Positions 24,875 through 32,503 of a stretch of DNA of 42,811 bases are shown here, piece by piece. Within the stretch, counting starts at the first letter, position 1, and the number at the start of each line of letters is the position of its first letter. Source of the DNA: DASXBA01 sp046729895. GTDB taxonomy: Bacteria; Actinomycetota; Thermoleophilia; Solirubrobacterales; Thermoleophilaceae. The stretch lies in NCBI GenBank assembly GCA_046729895.1, contig JBKPHP010000050.1, positions 1 through 42,811 on the forward strand, given 5' to 3'. Below the pieces are notes generated by a model that was given only the letters and a program-made list of their open reading frames with translations, was not told the DNA's origin and did no database searches. A program made the translations under genes and the position numbers.

Positions 24875-26572
24875 ATGACGCGGCTCTCCGCCTACCTGCT
24901 CCCCACGGTCAAGGAGGCACCAGCCGAGGCCGAGGCCGTCTCGCACCGGCTGATGGTGCGCGCCGGACTCATTCGCCAGCTGGGGGCGGGAATGTGGACC
25001 TGGCTGCCCGCCGGCTGGCGCGCCCACAGGCGCGCAGAGCAGATCGTGCGGGAGGAGATCGATGCGATCGGCGGCCAGGAGCTGCTGATGCCCGTGCTTC
25101 AGCCGGCGGAGCTGTGGCGCCGCAGCGGGCGCTACTGGATCGAGGAGCTGTTCAAGCTGAAGGACCGTCGCGACGCCGAGCTGGTGCTCGCCATGACGCA
25201 CGAGGAGCCGCTCACCTGGCACTTCTCGCGCGAAGTCCGCTCCTACCGCGACCTGCCGAAGATCCTCTACCACATCCAGGTCAAGGAGCGGGACGAGCCA
25301 CGGCCTCGCGCCGGGGTGCTCCGCACCCGCGAGTTCATCATGAAGGACTCCTACAGCTTCGACCGTGACGAGGAGGGCCTGGAGCGCTCCTATGGACTCC
25401 ACATCCGGGCCTACGACCGCATATTCGACCGCTGCGGACTCGAGTGGTACCGGGTGGAGTCCGACGTTGGGATGATGGGCGGCCTCGGGGCCCACGAGTA
25501 CATGGCGCCCTGTCCTGCCGGCGAGAACGAGGTCGCGCTCTCCGATGCCGGCTACGCCGCGAACGTCGAGATCGCCAGCGCGTCGGCGCCGCCCGTCGAA
25601 GGGCTCCCGGAGCCGCTCGAGGCGCCCGAGCCGGTGGAGACACCCGCTGCCACCACGATCGGGGAGGTGTCGAGCCTGCTCGGCGTGCCCGCCGGGGCGC
25701 TGATCAAGGCCATACCGGTGGAGGCAGAGGGCCGCGGCTCCGTACTCGCCGTGGTCCGCGGTGACCATCGCCTGAACGAGATCAAGCTCCGGAACGCGGT
25801 GGGCGCCCCGGTCGTGCCGGTGGACCAGGAGGAGGTGCGCGAGGTGTTCGGCGCCGTACCCGGCTTCATCGGCCCGGTGGGCGCCCGCGTCGAGGTGATC
25901 GCCGACGAGGCGCTCCGCGGCATGAGCGGGCTCGTGGCGGGCGCCAACGAGCCCGATCTGCACCTCCGGGGCGTCGAGCCGGACCGCGACTTCGAGCCCA
26001 CCTGGGCCGACATCCGGAGGGTGGAGCCCGGGGACCGCTGCCCGAACGGCGGCACCATCCGGACCGAGCCCGCCATCGAGGTGGGCAACATCTTCAAGCT
26101 CGGGACGCGCTACTCCGAGCCGCTCGGGGCGAAGTACCTCGACGAGAACGGCAACGAGCAGCTCGTGGTCATGGGCTCCTATGGGATCGGCCCCGCGCGC
26201 ATCGTCGCCGCCGCGATCGAGCAGTTCGCCGACGAGCAGGGCATCTCGTGGCCGCGCTCCCTGGCGCCGTTCGACGCCGAGCTCGTGGGCCTGGGAAAGG
26301 AGGGGGAGGAGGCCCGTGAGGTGGCCGAGCGGCTCTACGGCGAGCTCCGCCAGGCCGGCCTCGACGTGCTGTACGACGACCGCGCGGCGAGCCCGGGCGA
26401 GAAGTTTGCGGACGCCGAGCTCCTGGGCTGCCCCCTGCGGCTCACCGTGGGACGCAAGAGCCTGGAGGCGGGGCAGCTCGACGCCCAGGTCCGCCGCGGC
26501 CGGGAGGAGCGCTCGCTCCCGCTCGAGAGGGCGGCCGAGGCCGCCGTCGAGGTCTGGCGGAGCCTGCCCTGA
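24875..26572 (+). CDS. proS: Prolyl-tRNA synthetase, bacterial type with editing domain
   Basis: Charges tRNA-Pro. The 565-aa length and order match the bacterial type: class II motif 1 around LIRQLGAGMWTWLPAG, motif 2 near FIMKDSYSFDRDEEG, an inserted YbaK-like editing domain (about residues 235-385, with GVPAGALIKAIPVEAEG), motif 3 at MGSYGIGPARIVAAAIEQ, and the anticodon-binding domain at the C-terminus. The ATG start is at 24875. The stop TGA at 26570-26572 overlaps an in-frame CTG that probably starts pgsA. Confidence 0.97.
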   Translation: MTRLSAYLLPTVKEAPAEAEAVSHRLMVRAGLIRQLGAGMWTWLPAGWRAHRRAEQIVREEIDAIGGQELLMPVLQPAELWRRSGRYWIEELFKLKDRRDAELVLAMTHEEPLTWHFSREVRSYRDLPKILYHIQVKERDEPRPRAGVLRTREFIMKDSYSFDRDEEGLERSYGLHIRAYDRIFDRCGLEWYRVESDVGMMGGLGAHEYMAPCPAGENEVALSDAGYAANVEIASASAPPVEGLPEPLEAPEPVETPAATTIGEVSSLLGVPAGALIKAIPVEAEGRGSVLAVVRGDHRLNEIKLRNAVGAPVVPVDQEEVREVFGAVPGFIGPVGARVEVIADEALRGMSGLVAGANEPDLHLRGVEPDRDFEPTWADIRRVEPGDRCPNGGTIRTEPAIEVGNIFKLGTRYSEPLGAKYLDENGNEQLVVMGSYGIGPARIVAAAIEQFADEQGISWPRSLAPFDAELVGLGKEGEEAREVAERLYGELRQAGLDVLYDDRAASPGEKFADAELLGCPLRLTVGRKSLEAGQLDAQVRRGREERSLPLERAAEAAVEVWRSLP

Positions 26573-27186
26573 GCCGCCAGCGACTGAGCAAGCGGCGCCT
26601 CCTGGGGCTCGACCGCTCGGGACCACCGCCGCCCGAGACCCTCCGCAAGCAGCCGCTCCACCCGTGGACGGTGCCGAACGCGATCGGCTTCGCTCGACTC
26701 GCGCTGCTCCCCGTCTTCCTCGTGCTGGCTCTCTCGTCTGGCGACGGCCGCGACACACTGGCAGCCGTCCTGTTCGCAGTAGTCGCCGCAAGCGACTATC
26801 TGGACGGCCTGGCCGCTCGGCTCACGGGCCAGTACAGCCGCCTGGGGGCCCTCCTCGACCCGCTCACCGACAGGCTGCTGGTGGTCTCGGGCGTGATCGT
26901 GGCCTGGCACTTCGAGCTGCTGCCGCGCTGGGCGCTGGCGGTTCTCGCCGCCCGCGAGCTCCTGATGGTCGGATTGACCCAGGTGGGGCTTCGCGCCGGC
27001 GTCGATCTCAAGGTGAACATGATGGGGCGCTGGGCGGTGTGGCCGACCATGTCCGCGTTCGGTCTCGCCATGCTCACGGAGACCTGGCTTTCCGAGGTGC
27101 TGCTCTACGTCGGGCTCGCCATGACCCTTGCGGCTACGGCCTTGTACCTACGAGATGGCTGGGCGCTGCTGCGGCGCCCGAGGTGA
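26569..27186 (+). CDS. pgsA: CDP-alcohol phosphatidyltransferase (PgsA-type), probable CTG start
   Basis: A membrane enzyme that moves a phosphatidyl group from CDP-diacylglycerol to an alcohol, probably glycerol-3-phosphate. The CDP-OH-P motif D-x2-DG-x2-AR-x8-G-x3-D-x3-D is complete in SDYLDGLAARLTGQYSRLG plus ALLDPLTD. The first normal start (GTG 26671) falls inside the conserved first membrane segment region. The frame is open upstream to CTG 26569, which overlaps the proS stop as CTGA and has GGCGGAG six bases before it. That start gives 205 aa with a basic, proline-rich N-terminus. Myo-inositol or another alcohol acceptor cannot be excluded. Confidence 0.85.
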   Translation: MSRQRLSKRRLLGLDRSGPPPPETLRKQPLHPWTVPNAIGFARLALLPVFLVLALSSGDGRDTLAAVLFAVVAASDYLDGLAARLTGQYSRLGALLDPLTDRLLVVSGVIVAWHFELLPRWALAVLAARELLMVGLTQVGLRAGVDLKVNMMGRWAVWPTMSAFGLAMLTETWLSEVLLYVGLAMTLAATALYLRDGWALLRRPR

Positions 27187-27260
27187 CCCCGCGGGTCCCC
27201 GCCACCATCCAGGTGCGCCGGACGCACGTGGACCCTCAAGCTGTACTTGACGCCCGCGCC

Positions 27261-27266
27261 TATACT
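27261..27266 (+). promoter_or_regulatory. Candidate -10 element TATACT before the RsiG-like gene
   Basis: TATACT is the best -10 match in the pgsA-27293 gap. A TTGACG lies only 8 bases upstream (27247-27252), too close to be its -35. A transcript would start near 27273. Confidence 0.4.
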
Positions 27267-27292
27267 GGCGTGACTCCCAACCGGAAGTCACC

Positions 27293-27553
27293 CTGATCGA
27301 CACGCTCCCAGACCTCGGCGCTCTCTCGGATCAGCAGCTCAAGGAGCTGATCCAGCAGCTCACGGAGGACGAGCAGGAGGTCTCCTACCAGCGGCGCATC
27401 CTCCACGGCAAGATCGACACGCTGCGCGCGGAGCTGGTGAACCGCTTGCGGAAGAAGCACGCGCACGGCGACGCAGTCCTCAGCGGCGCGGACGTTCAGC
27501 AGCTGACCGACATCCTCGCCGGAAGAGGCATCCCCGACCCGGACGGCGAGTAG
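27293..27553 (+). CDS. RsiG-like anti-sigma / c-di-GMP-binding coiled-coil protein, probable CTG start
   Basis: An 86-aa, largely helical protein. It resembles actinobacterial RsiG, an anti-sigma for WhiG that is armed by c-di-GMP through the signature E(X)3S(X)2R(X)3Q(X)3D. Here Glu27, Ser31, Arg34 and Asp42 fit with exact spacing, and His38 stands in the Gln position. One copy of the motif suggests a homodimer, as described for Rubrobacter RsiG. No ATG, GTG or TTG exists in frame. CTG 27293 follows GGAAG at 5 bases and overlaps the stop of an 8-codon frame (27270-27296), so coupling to a leader peptide is possible. The stop is seven bases before the FHA gene. No WhiG-type sigma gene is in the window. 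Confidence 0.7.
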   Translation: MIDTLPDLGALSDQQLKELIQQLTEDEQEVSYQRRILHGKIDTLRAELVNRLRKKHAHGDAVLSGADVQQLTDILAGRGIPDPDGE

Positions 27554-27559
27554 GGCGCC

Positions 27560-28024
27560 GTGCACTGCCCCGAGTGCGGCTTCGTAAATGCTGAGGGCGC
27601 CAACTACTGCCAGAAGTGCGGCGCCTTCCTTGCTGAGGCCGTCGCCGAGGGCGAGAGCGAGACCACAGAGGTCTACCAGGTGGATGAGGCCGGGGACCTG
27701 AAGCCGGTCGATCTCGAAGAGGTGACGGGGGAGGGCGCCACACTCGTCATCCGGTCCGGGGGCGGCCGCTCCGGCGAGGTGTTCAACGTCAGCGGCGAGC
27801 GCCTGACCATCGGCCGCAGCCCCGATGCCGAGATCTTCCTCGACGACGTGACGGTCTCCCGCAACCACGCGCTGCTCGTACGCCGCCGCGACGGCCTCTA
27901 CATCGACGATCTGGGCTCGCTCAACGGCACATACGTGAACCGGCGGCGCATCGAGTCGCACAAGCTCCAGAACGGCGACGAGCTCCAGGTCGGGAAATAC
28001 AAGCTCACCTACCTGGACAGATGA
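27560..28024 (+). CDS. Zinc-ribbon plus FHA-domain protein, GarA/OdhI-like
   Basis: A 154-aa protein. Residues 3-20 form a CxxC...CxxC zinc ribbon. Residues 34-36 are ETT, matching the phospho-threonine motif that PknB/PknG-type kinases modify in GarA and OdhI. The FHA domain (about 60-154) has Gly85-Arg86, Ser100-x-x-His103 in IFLDDVTVSRNHA, and GSLNGTYVN. The FHA region closely resembles GarA, which inhibits 2-oxoglutarate dehydrogenase and glutamate dehydrogenase when unphosphorylated. The zinc ribbon is an added module. In mycobacteria garA is also followed by a merR gene near pgsA2, so gene order supports the call. The GTG start is at 27560, and the stop overlaps merR. Confidence 0.85.
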   Translation: MHCPECGFVNAEGANYCQKCGAFLAEAVAEGESETTEVYQVDEAGDLKPVDLEEVTGEGATLVIRSGGGRSGEVFNVSGERLTIGRSPDAEIFLDDVTVSRNHALLVRRRDGLYIDDLGSLNGTYVNRRRIESHKLQNGDELQVGKYKLTYLDR

Positions 28025-28746
28025 GCACGGAGGTACAGGAGAGCCCTCCGCGGCAGAAGGCACTGACGATCGGGGCCGTCTGCAAGCAGCTCGAGCGCGA
28101 GTTCCCCGACATCTCGATCTCGAAGATCCGCTACCTCGAGGACCAGAAGCTGCTGGCGCCCCGCCGAACGGCGGGTGGCTACCGGCTCTACGCGCCGGGC
28201 GACGTACAGCGGCTGCGGACGATCCTACGTCTACAGCGCGACGAGTTCCTCCCGCTCCGCGTGATCCGGCAGGAGCTCGCGGCCGGGCGTGCCGATCCCG
28301 AGGTGGTGGACAAGGCCGGCTCGGAGCCACGGGCGCTCCGCCGGTCGAGCGTCGCCGTCCGTGGGCCCGGCTCGCTCTACGGCTTGGACGAGGTGCTGGA
28401 GGACACGGGCGCGGACAAGGCCCTCGTCAAGGAGCTCGAGGACTACGGCGTGATCAAGGGCGAGCGGCGGGACGGCGACGTCTACTACGACGACACCGAG
28501 CGCGAGATCGTCCGGGCGGTCACCGAGCTGAAGCGGTTCGGGGTGGGCGGCCGCAATTTGCGGGTCTTCCGGACCTCGGCCGACCGCGAGGCGGCTCTGC
28601 TCGAGCAGATCCTCGCGCCGGCGCTGCGGTCGCGGAACCCGGAGCGCCGCAAGGAGGCGGTGGAGGCGCTCGAGAACCTCGCCGCGATCGCGTCCCATCT
28701 GAAGCACCTTCTCCTGATCCGCGACCTGCGCAAGCTGGCGAGGTAG
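28021..28746 (+). CDS. MerR-family regulator, FtsR/Rv1828-like
   Basis: A 241-aa DNA-binding protein. The N-terminal winged-helix MerR domain (about residues 14-85) contains LTIGAVCKQLEREFPDISIS, KIRYLEDQKLLAPRRTAGGYR and DVQRLRTILRLQ. The long C-terminal part is alpha-helical and unlike metal-sensing MerR proteins, with no Cys sensor. Size and position after a GarA-like gene match mycobacterial Rv1828 and corynebacterial FtsR, which activates ftsZ. Control of division genes is therefore a reasonable inference, not shown here. The ATG overlaps the FHA stop (ATGA, 28021-28024). Confidence 0.85.
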   Translation: MSTEVQESPPRQKALTIGAVCKQLEREFPDISISKIRYLEDQKLLAPRRTAGGYRLYAPGDVQRLRTILRLQRDEFLPLRVIRQELAAGRADPEVVDKAGSEPRALRRSSVAVRGPGSLYGLDEVLEDTGADKALVKELEDYGVIKGERRDGDVYYDDTEREIVRAVTELKRFGVGGRNLRVFRTSADREAALLEQILAPALRSRNPERRKEAVEALENLAAIASHLKHLLLIRDLRKLAR

Positions 28747-28754
28747 CCGCGGAT

Positions 28755-29270
28755 CTGAGGCCGTATATCCAGGACATCCCCGACTTCCCTAAGCCGGGGA
28801 TCGTCTTCAAGGACGTGACGCCGCTCTTCCTCGACCCACAGGCGCTGGCGCACACGGTCGGCGCCGTGGCCGACTACGCGCGGGGGCGACGGGTCGACTA
28901 CGTCGTCTCGGCAGAGGCGCGTGGCTTCGTGCTCGGCGGGGCGGTGGCGACCGCGGCGGGCGCCGGCTTCGTCCTCGCGCGAAAGCCCGGCAAGCTTCCA
29001 CGCCAGGTGGCCTCAGTCGAGTACCAGCTCGAGTACGGGGTGGACGCGCTCGAGGTTCACGCCGACGCCATGGCGGGCGGCTCCCGCGTGCTGGTGCACG
29101 ACGACCTGCTCGCCACGGGTGGAACGGCCGAGGCCCTGTGCGGGCTCGTTGAGCAGGCGGGCGGCGTCGTGGCAGGATGCGCCTTCGTGATCGAGCTTGC
29201 GTTCTTGGGTGGCCGCGAGCGTCTGCGCAACTACGACGTCCGCAGCCTGGTCGTATACGAGTCGGAGTAG
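28755..29270 (+). CDS. apt: Adenine phosphoribosyltransferase, irregular start
   Basis: Apt salvages adenine to AMP with PRPP. The PRPP-binding motif is VLVHDDLLATGGTAEAL, and the N-terminal IQDIPDFPKPGIVFKDVTPL is the family hallmark. The first ordinary start codon (GTG 28815) lies after that conserved block, so the true start is upstream. The frame offers only CTG at 28755 (171 aa) or a GTA at 28743 that overlaps the merR stop where related genes would have GTG. CTG is chosen; its spacing from GCGAGG is long (11 nt). A sequencing error in a GTG is also possible. Confidence 0.88.
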   Translation: MRPYIQDIPDFPKPGIVFKDVTPLFLDPQALAHTVGAVADYARGRRVDYVVSAEARGFVLGGAVATAAGAGFVLARKPGKLPRQVASVEYQLEYGVDALEVHADAMAGGSRVLVHDDLLATGGTAEALCGLVEQAGGVVAGCAFVIELAFLGGRERLRNYDVRSLVVYESE

Positions 29271-29274
29271 TGCG

Positions 29275-29730
29275 GTGCCGACCGTGTCCCGGACGCGCAG
29301 CGTGCGCGCCACGCCCGACGAGATCTGGGCGATCTTGAGCGAGCCCCGGCGGCTTCCGGAATGGTGGCCCGGCGTCCAGCGGGTCGAGGACGCCTCGCCT
29401 GAGGCCTGGACCACGGTGCTGTCTTCTCCTCGCGGCAAGTCCGTCCGCTCCGACTACACGCTGGTGGAAGCCGAGGAGAACGCTCGTCTCGTGTGGCGCC
29501 ACGAGGTGGAGGAGTCGCCGTTCGAGCGCATCCTCCGCCAGTCGGTCACGGAGCTGGAGCTCGAGGCACAGGGCGCGGGCCTCACGAAGGTGACCATCAA
29601 GGCGCGCCAGAGTCCCCGGGGCTTCGCCCGTTTCGGCTTCGTTCAACTTCGGCGCGCAGCTGTCCGGCAGCTGGAGGGGGCGCTGGACGGCCTGGAGCGC
29701 CTGCTCCCGGCTGGCGGGTCGGGAGGCTGA
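29275..29730 (+). CDS. SRPBCC-fold protein
   Basis: A 151-aa protein with the START/polyketide-cyclase-like pattern: SVRATPDEIWAILSEPRRLPEWWPGVQRVE at the start (in pieces), a central beta region with SDYTLVEAEE and RLVWRHEVEESP, and a long C-terminal helix QLEGALDGLERLL. Such proteins bind hydrophobic ligands; no ligand can be named. The GTG at 29275 is five bases after apt. The next gene begins three bases after its stop, so it is probably co-transcribed with the flavoprotein. Confidence 0.75.
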   Translation: MPTVSRTRSVRATPDEIWAILSEPRRLPEWWPGVQRVEDASPEAWTTVLSSPRGKSVRSDYTLVEAEENARLVWRHEVEESPFERILRQSVTELELEAQGAGLTKVTIKARQSPRGFARFGFVQLRRAAVRQLEGALDGLERLLPAGGSGG

Positions 29731-29732
29731 GG

Positions 29733-31349
29733 GTGCGCTGGTGGGGGTGGGGAGAGGACTCGCGGTCACCCCCGCTGCCGGCGACGGCCGTGGACGTGCT
29801 GCGCTCCGAGCTGGGCGCTCCCGTCGCCCCCAGCCCCCGGGTGGCGCTGGAGGAGGTGCGGCTGCCCCAGCCGCGCCTCCGGGGACAGGTCCGCGAGCGG
29901 CTCGTGGCAACCGTCGGAAGCGAGCACGTACGCGAGGACCGCGAGAGCCGCGTCTCCCATGCCGTCGGCAAGAGCTATCCGGACCTGGTGCGCGTGCGCT
30001 CCGGCGACGGCTCGAGCGCGCCGGACGCGGTGGTGGTCCCGGGATCGCGCAACGAGGTGGGGGAGGTGCTGCGTGCCTGCTCGGAGGCCGGCGTGGCCGT
30101 CGTGCCGTTCGGCGGGGGGACGAGCGTCGTCGGTGGCGTCGAGCCGGTGCGGGAAGGCCACCCCGCCGCGGTTTCGCTCGATCTGCGGAGGCTCGACGGC
30201 CTCCAAGCCGTTGATCGGGCCTCCCTGACCGCCACGTTCGAGCCTGGCCTGCTGGGGCCCGCCCTGGAGGCACGGCTGGGCGGCGAGGGCCTGACGCTCG
30301 GGCATTTCCCCCAGTCGTTCGAGTTCTCCACTGTCGGCGGCTGGGTGGCCACGCGCTCCGCCGGTCAGGCCTCGACGGGCTACGGCCGCATCGACGAGCT
30401 CGTGGAGGGGCTCACCTGCCTGGCGCCCACGGGAAGAATCGACGCGCGCGCGCTCCCGGCATCGGCCGCGGGGCCATGCCTCCGTGAGCTGCTGATCGGC
30501 TCCGAGGGGGTGCTCGGGGTGATCTGCTCCGTGACCCTGCGCGTCAGGGTCGCGCCGGGGGCCCGCCGCTACGAGGGCTGGTCCTTCCGCTCGTTCGCCG
30601 AGGGGATCGAGGCCTTCCGGGTGATGGAGCAGGCGGACGCCTCGCCCGACGTCACCCGGCTCTCCGACGAGGAGGAAACCCGCCTCGCGCTGGTCCTGGC
30701 GTCCAGCGGGAGTACGAGCGAGCGGCTGGAGCGCACCTACCTGCGCCTTCGCGGCCACGAGGGCGGCTGCATCGCGATCGCGGGCTACGAGGGCGAGGGC
30801 GAAGACGTGGAGCGCCGCCGGCTCCGGGCGTCGGCCCTGCTGCGAGCAGGAGGCGGGCTCTTCCTCGGTCAGCGGCCGGGCAGGAGCTGGCTACGCAGCC
30901 GCTACGCGGCGCCCTATCTTCGCGACGAGCTGCTGGACCGTGGCGTGCTCGTGGAGACGCTCGAGACCGCAACCCCCTGGAGCCGCCTGGAGCGGCTCTA
31001 CCGCGCCGTGGCCGCCGCGCTGCGGAGCTCGCTCACGAGCCGTGGCACGCCCCCTCTCGTCATGTGTCACGTCTCCCACATCTACCGCTCGGGCGCCTCG
31101 CTCTACTTCACGTTCTTCGCGCGTCAGCAGGCCGGCGAGGAGCTCCACCAGTGGCGAGCGGCCAAATCGGCGGCGTCTGACGCAGTCGTCGCGAACGGCG
31201 GCACGATCACGCACCACCACGGCATCGGGCGGGACCACCGGCCCTGGATGCGCGCCGAGGTGGGCGACAAGGGCCTCGATCTGCTCCGCGCGGCCAAGGA
31301 GCAACTGGACCCGGCCGGTGTGATGAATCCCGGCAAGCTGCTGCCATGA
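29733..31349 (+). CDS. FAD-binding oxidase, alkyl-dihydroxyacetone-phosphate synthase-like
   Basis: A 538-aa flavoprotein of the FAD_binding_4 / FAD-linked oxidase C family. The FAD pyrophosphate region is VVPFGGGTSVVGGVEP, followed by FSTVGGWVATRSAGQ and LIGSEGVLGVI. Near the C-terminus THHHGIGRDHRPWM resembles the His-rich active-site stretch of alkylglycerone-phosphate synthase, which makes the ether bond of ether lipids. The end LDPAGVMNPGKLLP is typical of the family. GTG at 29733 is the likely start. An ether-lipid role is plausible, but glycolate or lactate-type oxidases share much of the fold. Confidence 0.85.
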   Translation: MRWWGWGEDSRSPPLPATAVDVLRSELGAPVAPSPRVALEEVRLPQPRLRGQVRERLVATVGSEHVREDRESRVSHAVGKSYPDLVRVRSGDGSSAPDAVVVPGSRNEVGEVLRACSEAGVAVVPFGGGTSVVGGVEPVREGHPAAVSLDLRRLDGLQAVDRASLTATFEPGLLGPALEARLGGEGLTLGHFPQSFEFSTVGGWVATRSAGQASTGYGRIDELVEGLTCLAPTGRIDARALPASAAGPCLRELLIGSEGVLGVICSVTLRVRVAPGARRYEGWSFRSFAEGIEAFRVMEQADASPDVTRLSDEEETRLALVLASSGSTSERLERTYLRLRGHEGGCIAIAGYEGEGEDVERRRLRASALLRAGGGLFLGQRPGRSWLRSRYAAPYLRDELLDRGVLVETLETATPWSRLERLYRAVAAALRSSLTSRGTPPLVMCHVSHIYRSGASLYFTFFARQQAGEELHQWRAAKSAASDAVVANGGTITHHHGIGRDHRPWMRAEVGDKGLDLLRAAKEQLDPAGVMNPGKLLP

Positions 31350-31362
31350 CCGGTACGCGCTG

Positions 31363-31412
31363 TTGCCTCGGCAACGCCACAGGAATAGGGTCTCCCCGAG
31401 AGCTCCCGCTGG
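31363..31412 (+). promoter_or_regulatory. Promoter/leader element, copy A
   Basis: TTGCCT (31363-31368), 17 bp, TAGGGT (31386-31391) form a sigma70-like promoter. Bases 31382-31412 match 32524-32554 at 30 of 31 positions. CTCCCCG downstream can pair with CGGGGAG (31420-31426), giving a leader hairpin before the ribosome-binding site. Confidence 0.65.
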
Positions 31413-31436
31413 GCTCGGACGGGGAGGTCGCTTGCC

Positions 31437-32471
31437 GTGTATCTGCGCTCGGCGAGCCAAACACAGCAATTCTGGCGTCACACAGGGAAGCTGGCCGTCA
31501 TCGGCGCGCTCATTGCGGTGGGCCTGGCCGCCGCCTTCATGAGCATCGGCCACGATCCTCAGCCGCGTGACGTTCCAGTCGCCGTGGTGGGCCCTCCGGC
31601 GGCGGCACGGGGACTCACCACGCAGGCGCCCGGCGAGCTCTCGGCGCGATCCGTCCCCGACCTCGCCGCGGCCAGGAAGGCGATCCGCAGACGCGAGGTC
31701 TATGGCGCCGTGGTTCCCAGTCGGCAGGGCGTCCGGCAGCTGCTGATCGCCTCGGCGGCGAGCACCCAGGTGGCGAACTTCCTACGGCGCACGCTGGGGC
31801 GCGCCACGCCCGAGAACGTCCCGCGGATCGTCGACGAGGCGCCCCTGCCGCGCGACGACTCCGGCGGTCTCAGCATCGGGCTGCTGGTGCAGGTGCTGAT
31901 GATCGGGGGGAGCATCGGCGTCATCGGCATCGCGCGCCTGTTGCCCCGCTTCCAGGGAAATCCGCGCCAGGGCATCCTCCCGCTGACGTTCCTGATCGGG
32001 TACGGGGTGCTGTTCGGCCTGCTGGTGGCCGCGATTGCCGCGGCCTTCGGCGTTGGAACGGAAGCCGCGTACATCGACCGAGTCCTCGCGTTGGCGTTCA
32101 TCAGTGTCGCAGTGACCGCCTCGAGCGGGGCACTCGTGGCGCTGATTGGGCCCGCGGGCTCGGGCGTCGCCGCGCTCCTGTACTTCGTCCTGGGCGCGCA
32201 GATCTCCGGGGCGGGCACCGCACCCGAGTTCCTTCCGCCGTTCTGGAGTGGGCTCGGCCAGCATCTCCCGGGCGGCGCGGGGACCAGCCTGCTCCGTGAC
32301 GTCTTCTACTTTCCCGAGGCTCCGACGGGCGAGCCGATCGAGATCCTGGCGGCCTACGTCGGCGTGGGGTTGGTCCTGGTGATGGCGCTCAGCGCGCACT
32401 ACGCGCGCCGCCGGCCCACGCTAGTGATCCCGCCGCGAACCGCAGCAAGGCCTGCGACATCGCGACGCTGA
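31437..32471 (+). CDS. YhgE/DUF3533-like (ABC-2-type) membrane protein, paralog 1
   Basis: A 344-aa membrane protein: one N-terminal segment (about 18-37), an extracytoplasmic domain of about 130 residues, then five or so C-terminal membrane segments. This is the layout of YhgE/Pip and SNG1-type ABC-2 permease relatives, which have no ATPase. The soluble part shares PRDVPVAVVGPPAAARG and REVYGAVV with the protein at 36084-37031 (PRDLPVGVAGPPAAAKP, RDVYGAFV), so the two are paralogs. The GTG start is at 31437, nine bases after GGGGAGG. The gene has its own promoter element, which is duplicated before the next gene. Substrate unknown. Confidence 0.75.
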   Translation: MYLRSASQTQQFWRHTGKLAVIGALIAVGLAAAFMSIGHDPQPRDVPVAVVGPPAAARGLTTQAPGELSARSVPDLAAARKAIRRREVYGAVVPSRQGVRQLLIASAASTQVANFLRRTLGRATPENVPRIVDEAPLPRDDSGGLSIGLLVQVLMIGGSIGVIGIARLLPRFQGNPRQGILPLTFLIGYGVLFGLLVAAIAAAFGVGTEAAYIDRVLALAFISVAVTASSGALVALIGPAGSGVAALLYFVLGAQISGAGTAPEFLPPFWSGLGQHLPGGAGTSLLRDVFYFPEAPTGEPIEILAAYVGVGLVLVMALSAHYARRRPTLVIPPRTAARPATSRR

Positions 32472-32503
32472 GGCTCGATCAGCCCGTGTGAGCGGCGCCG
32501 ACC

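Noticed and set aside
24425..26791. Reverse-strand open frame of 788 codons across ispG and proS
   Set aside because: Antisense to two clear enzymes; the composition is typical of a shadow frame.
27247..27266. TTGACG and TATACT as a complete promoter before the RsiG-like gene
   Set aside because: Only 8 bp lie between them, far below the usual 16-19. I keep only the -10.
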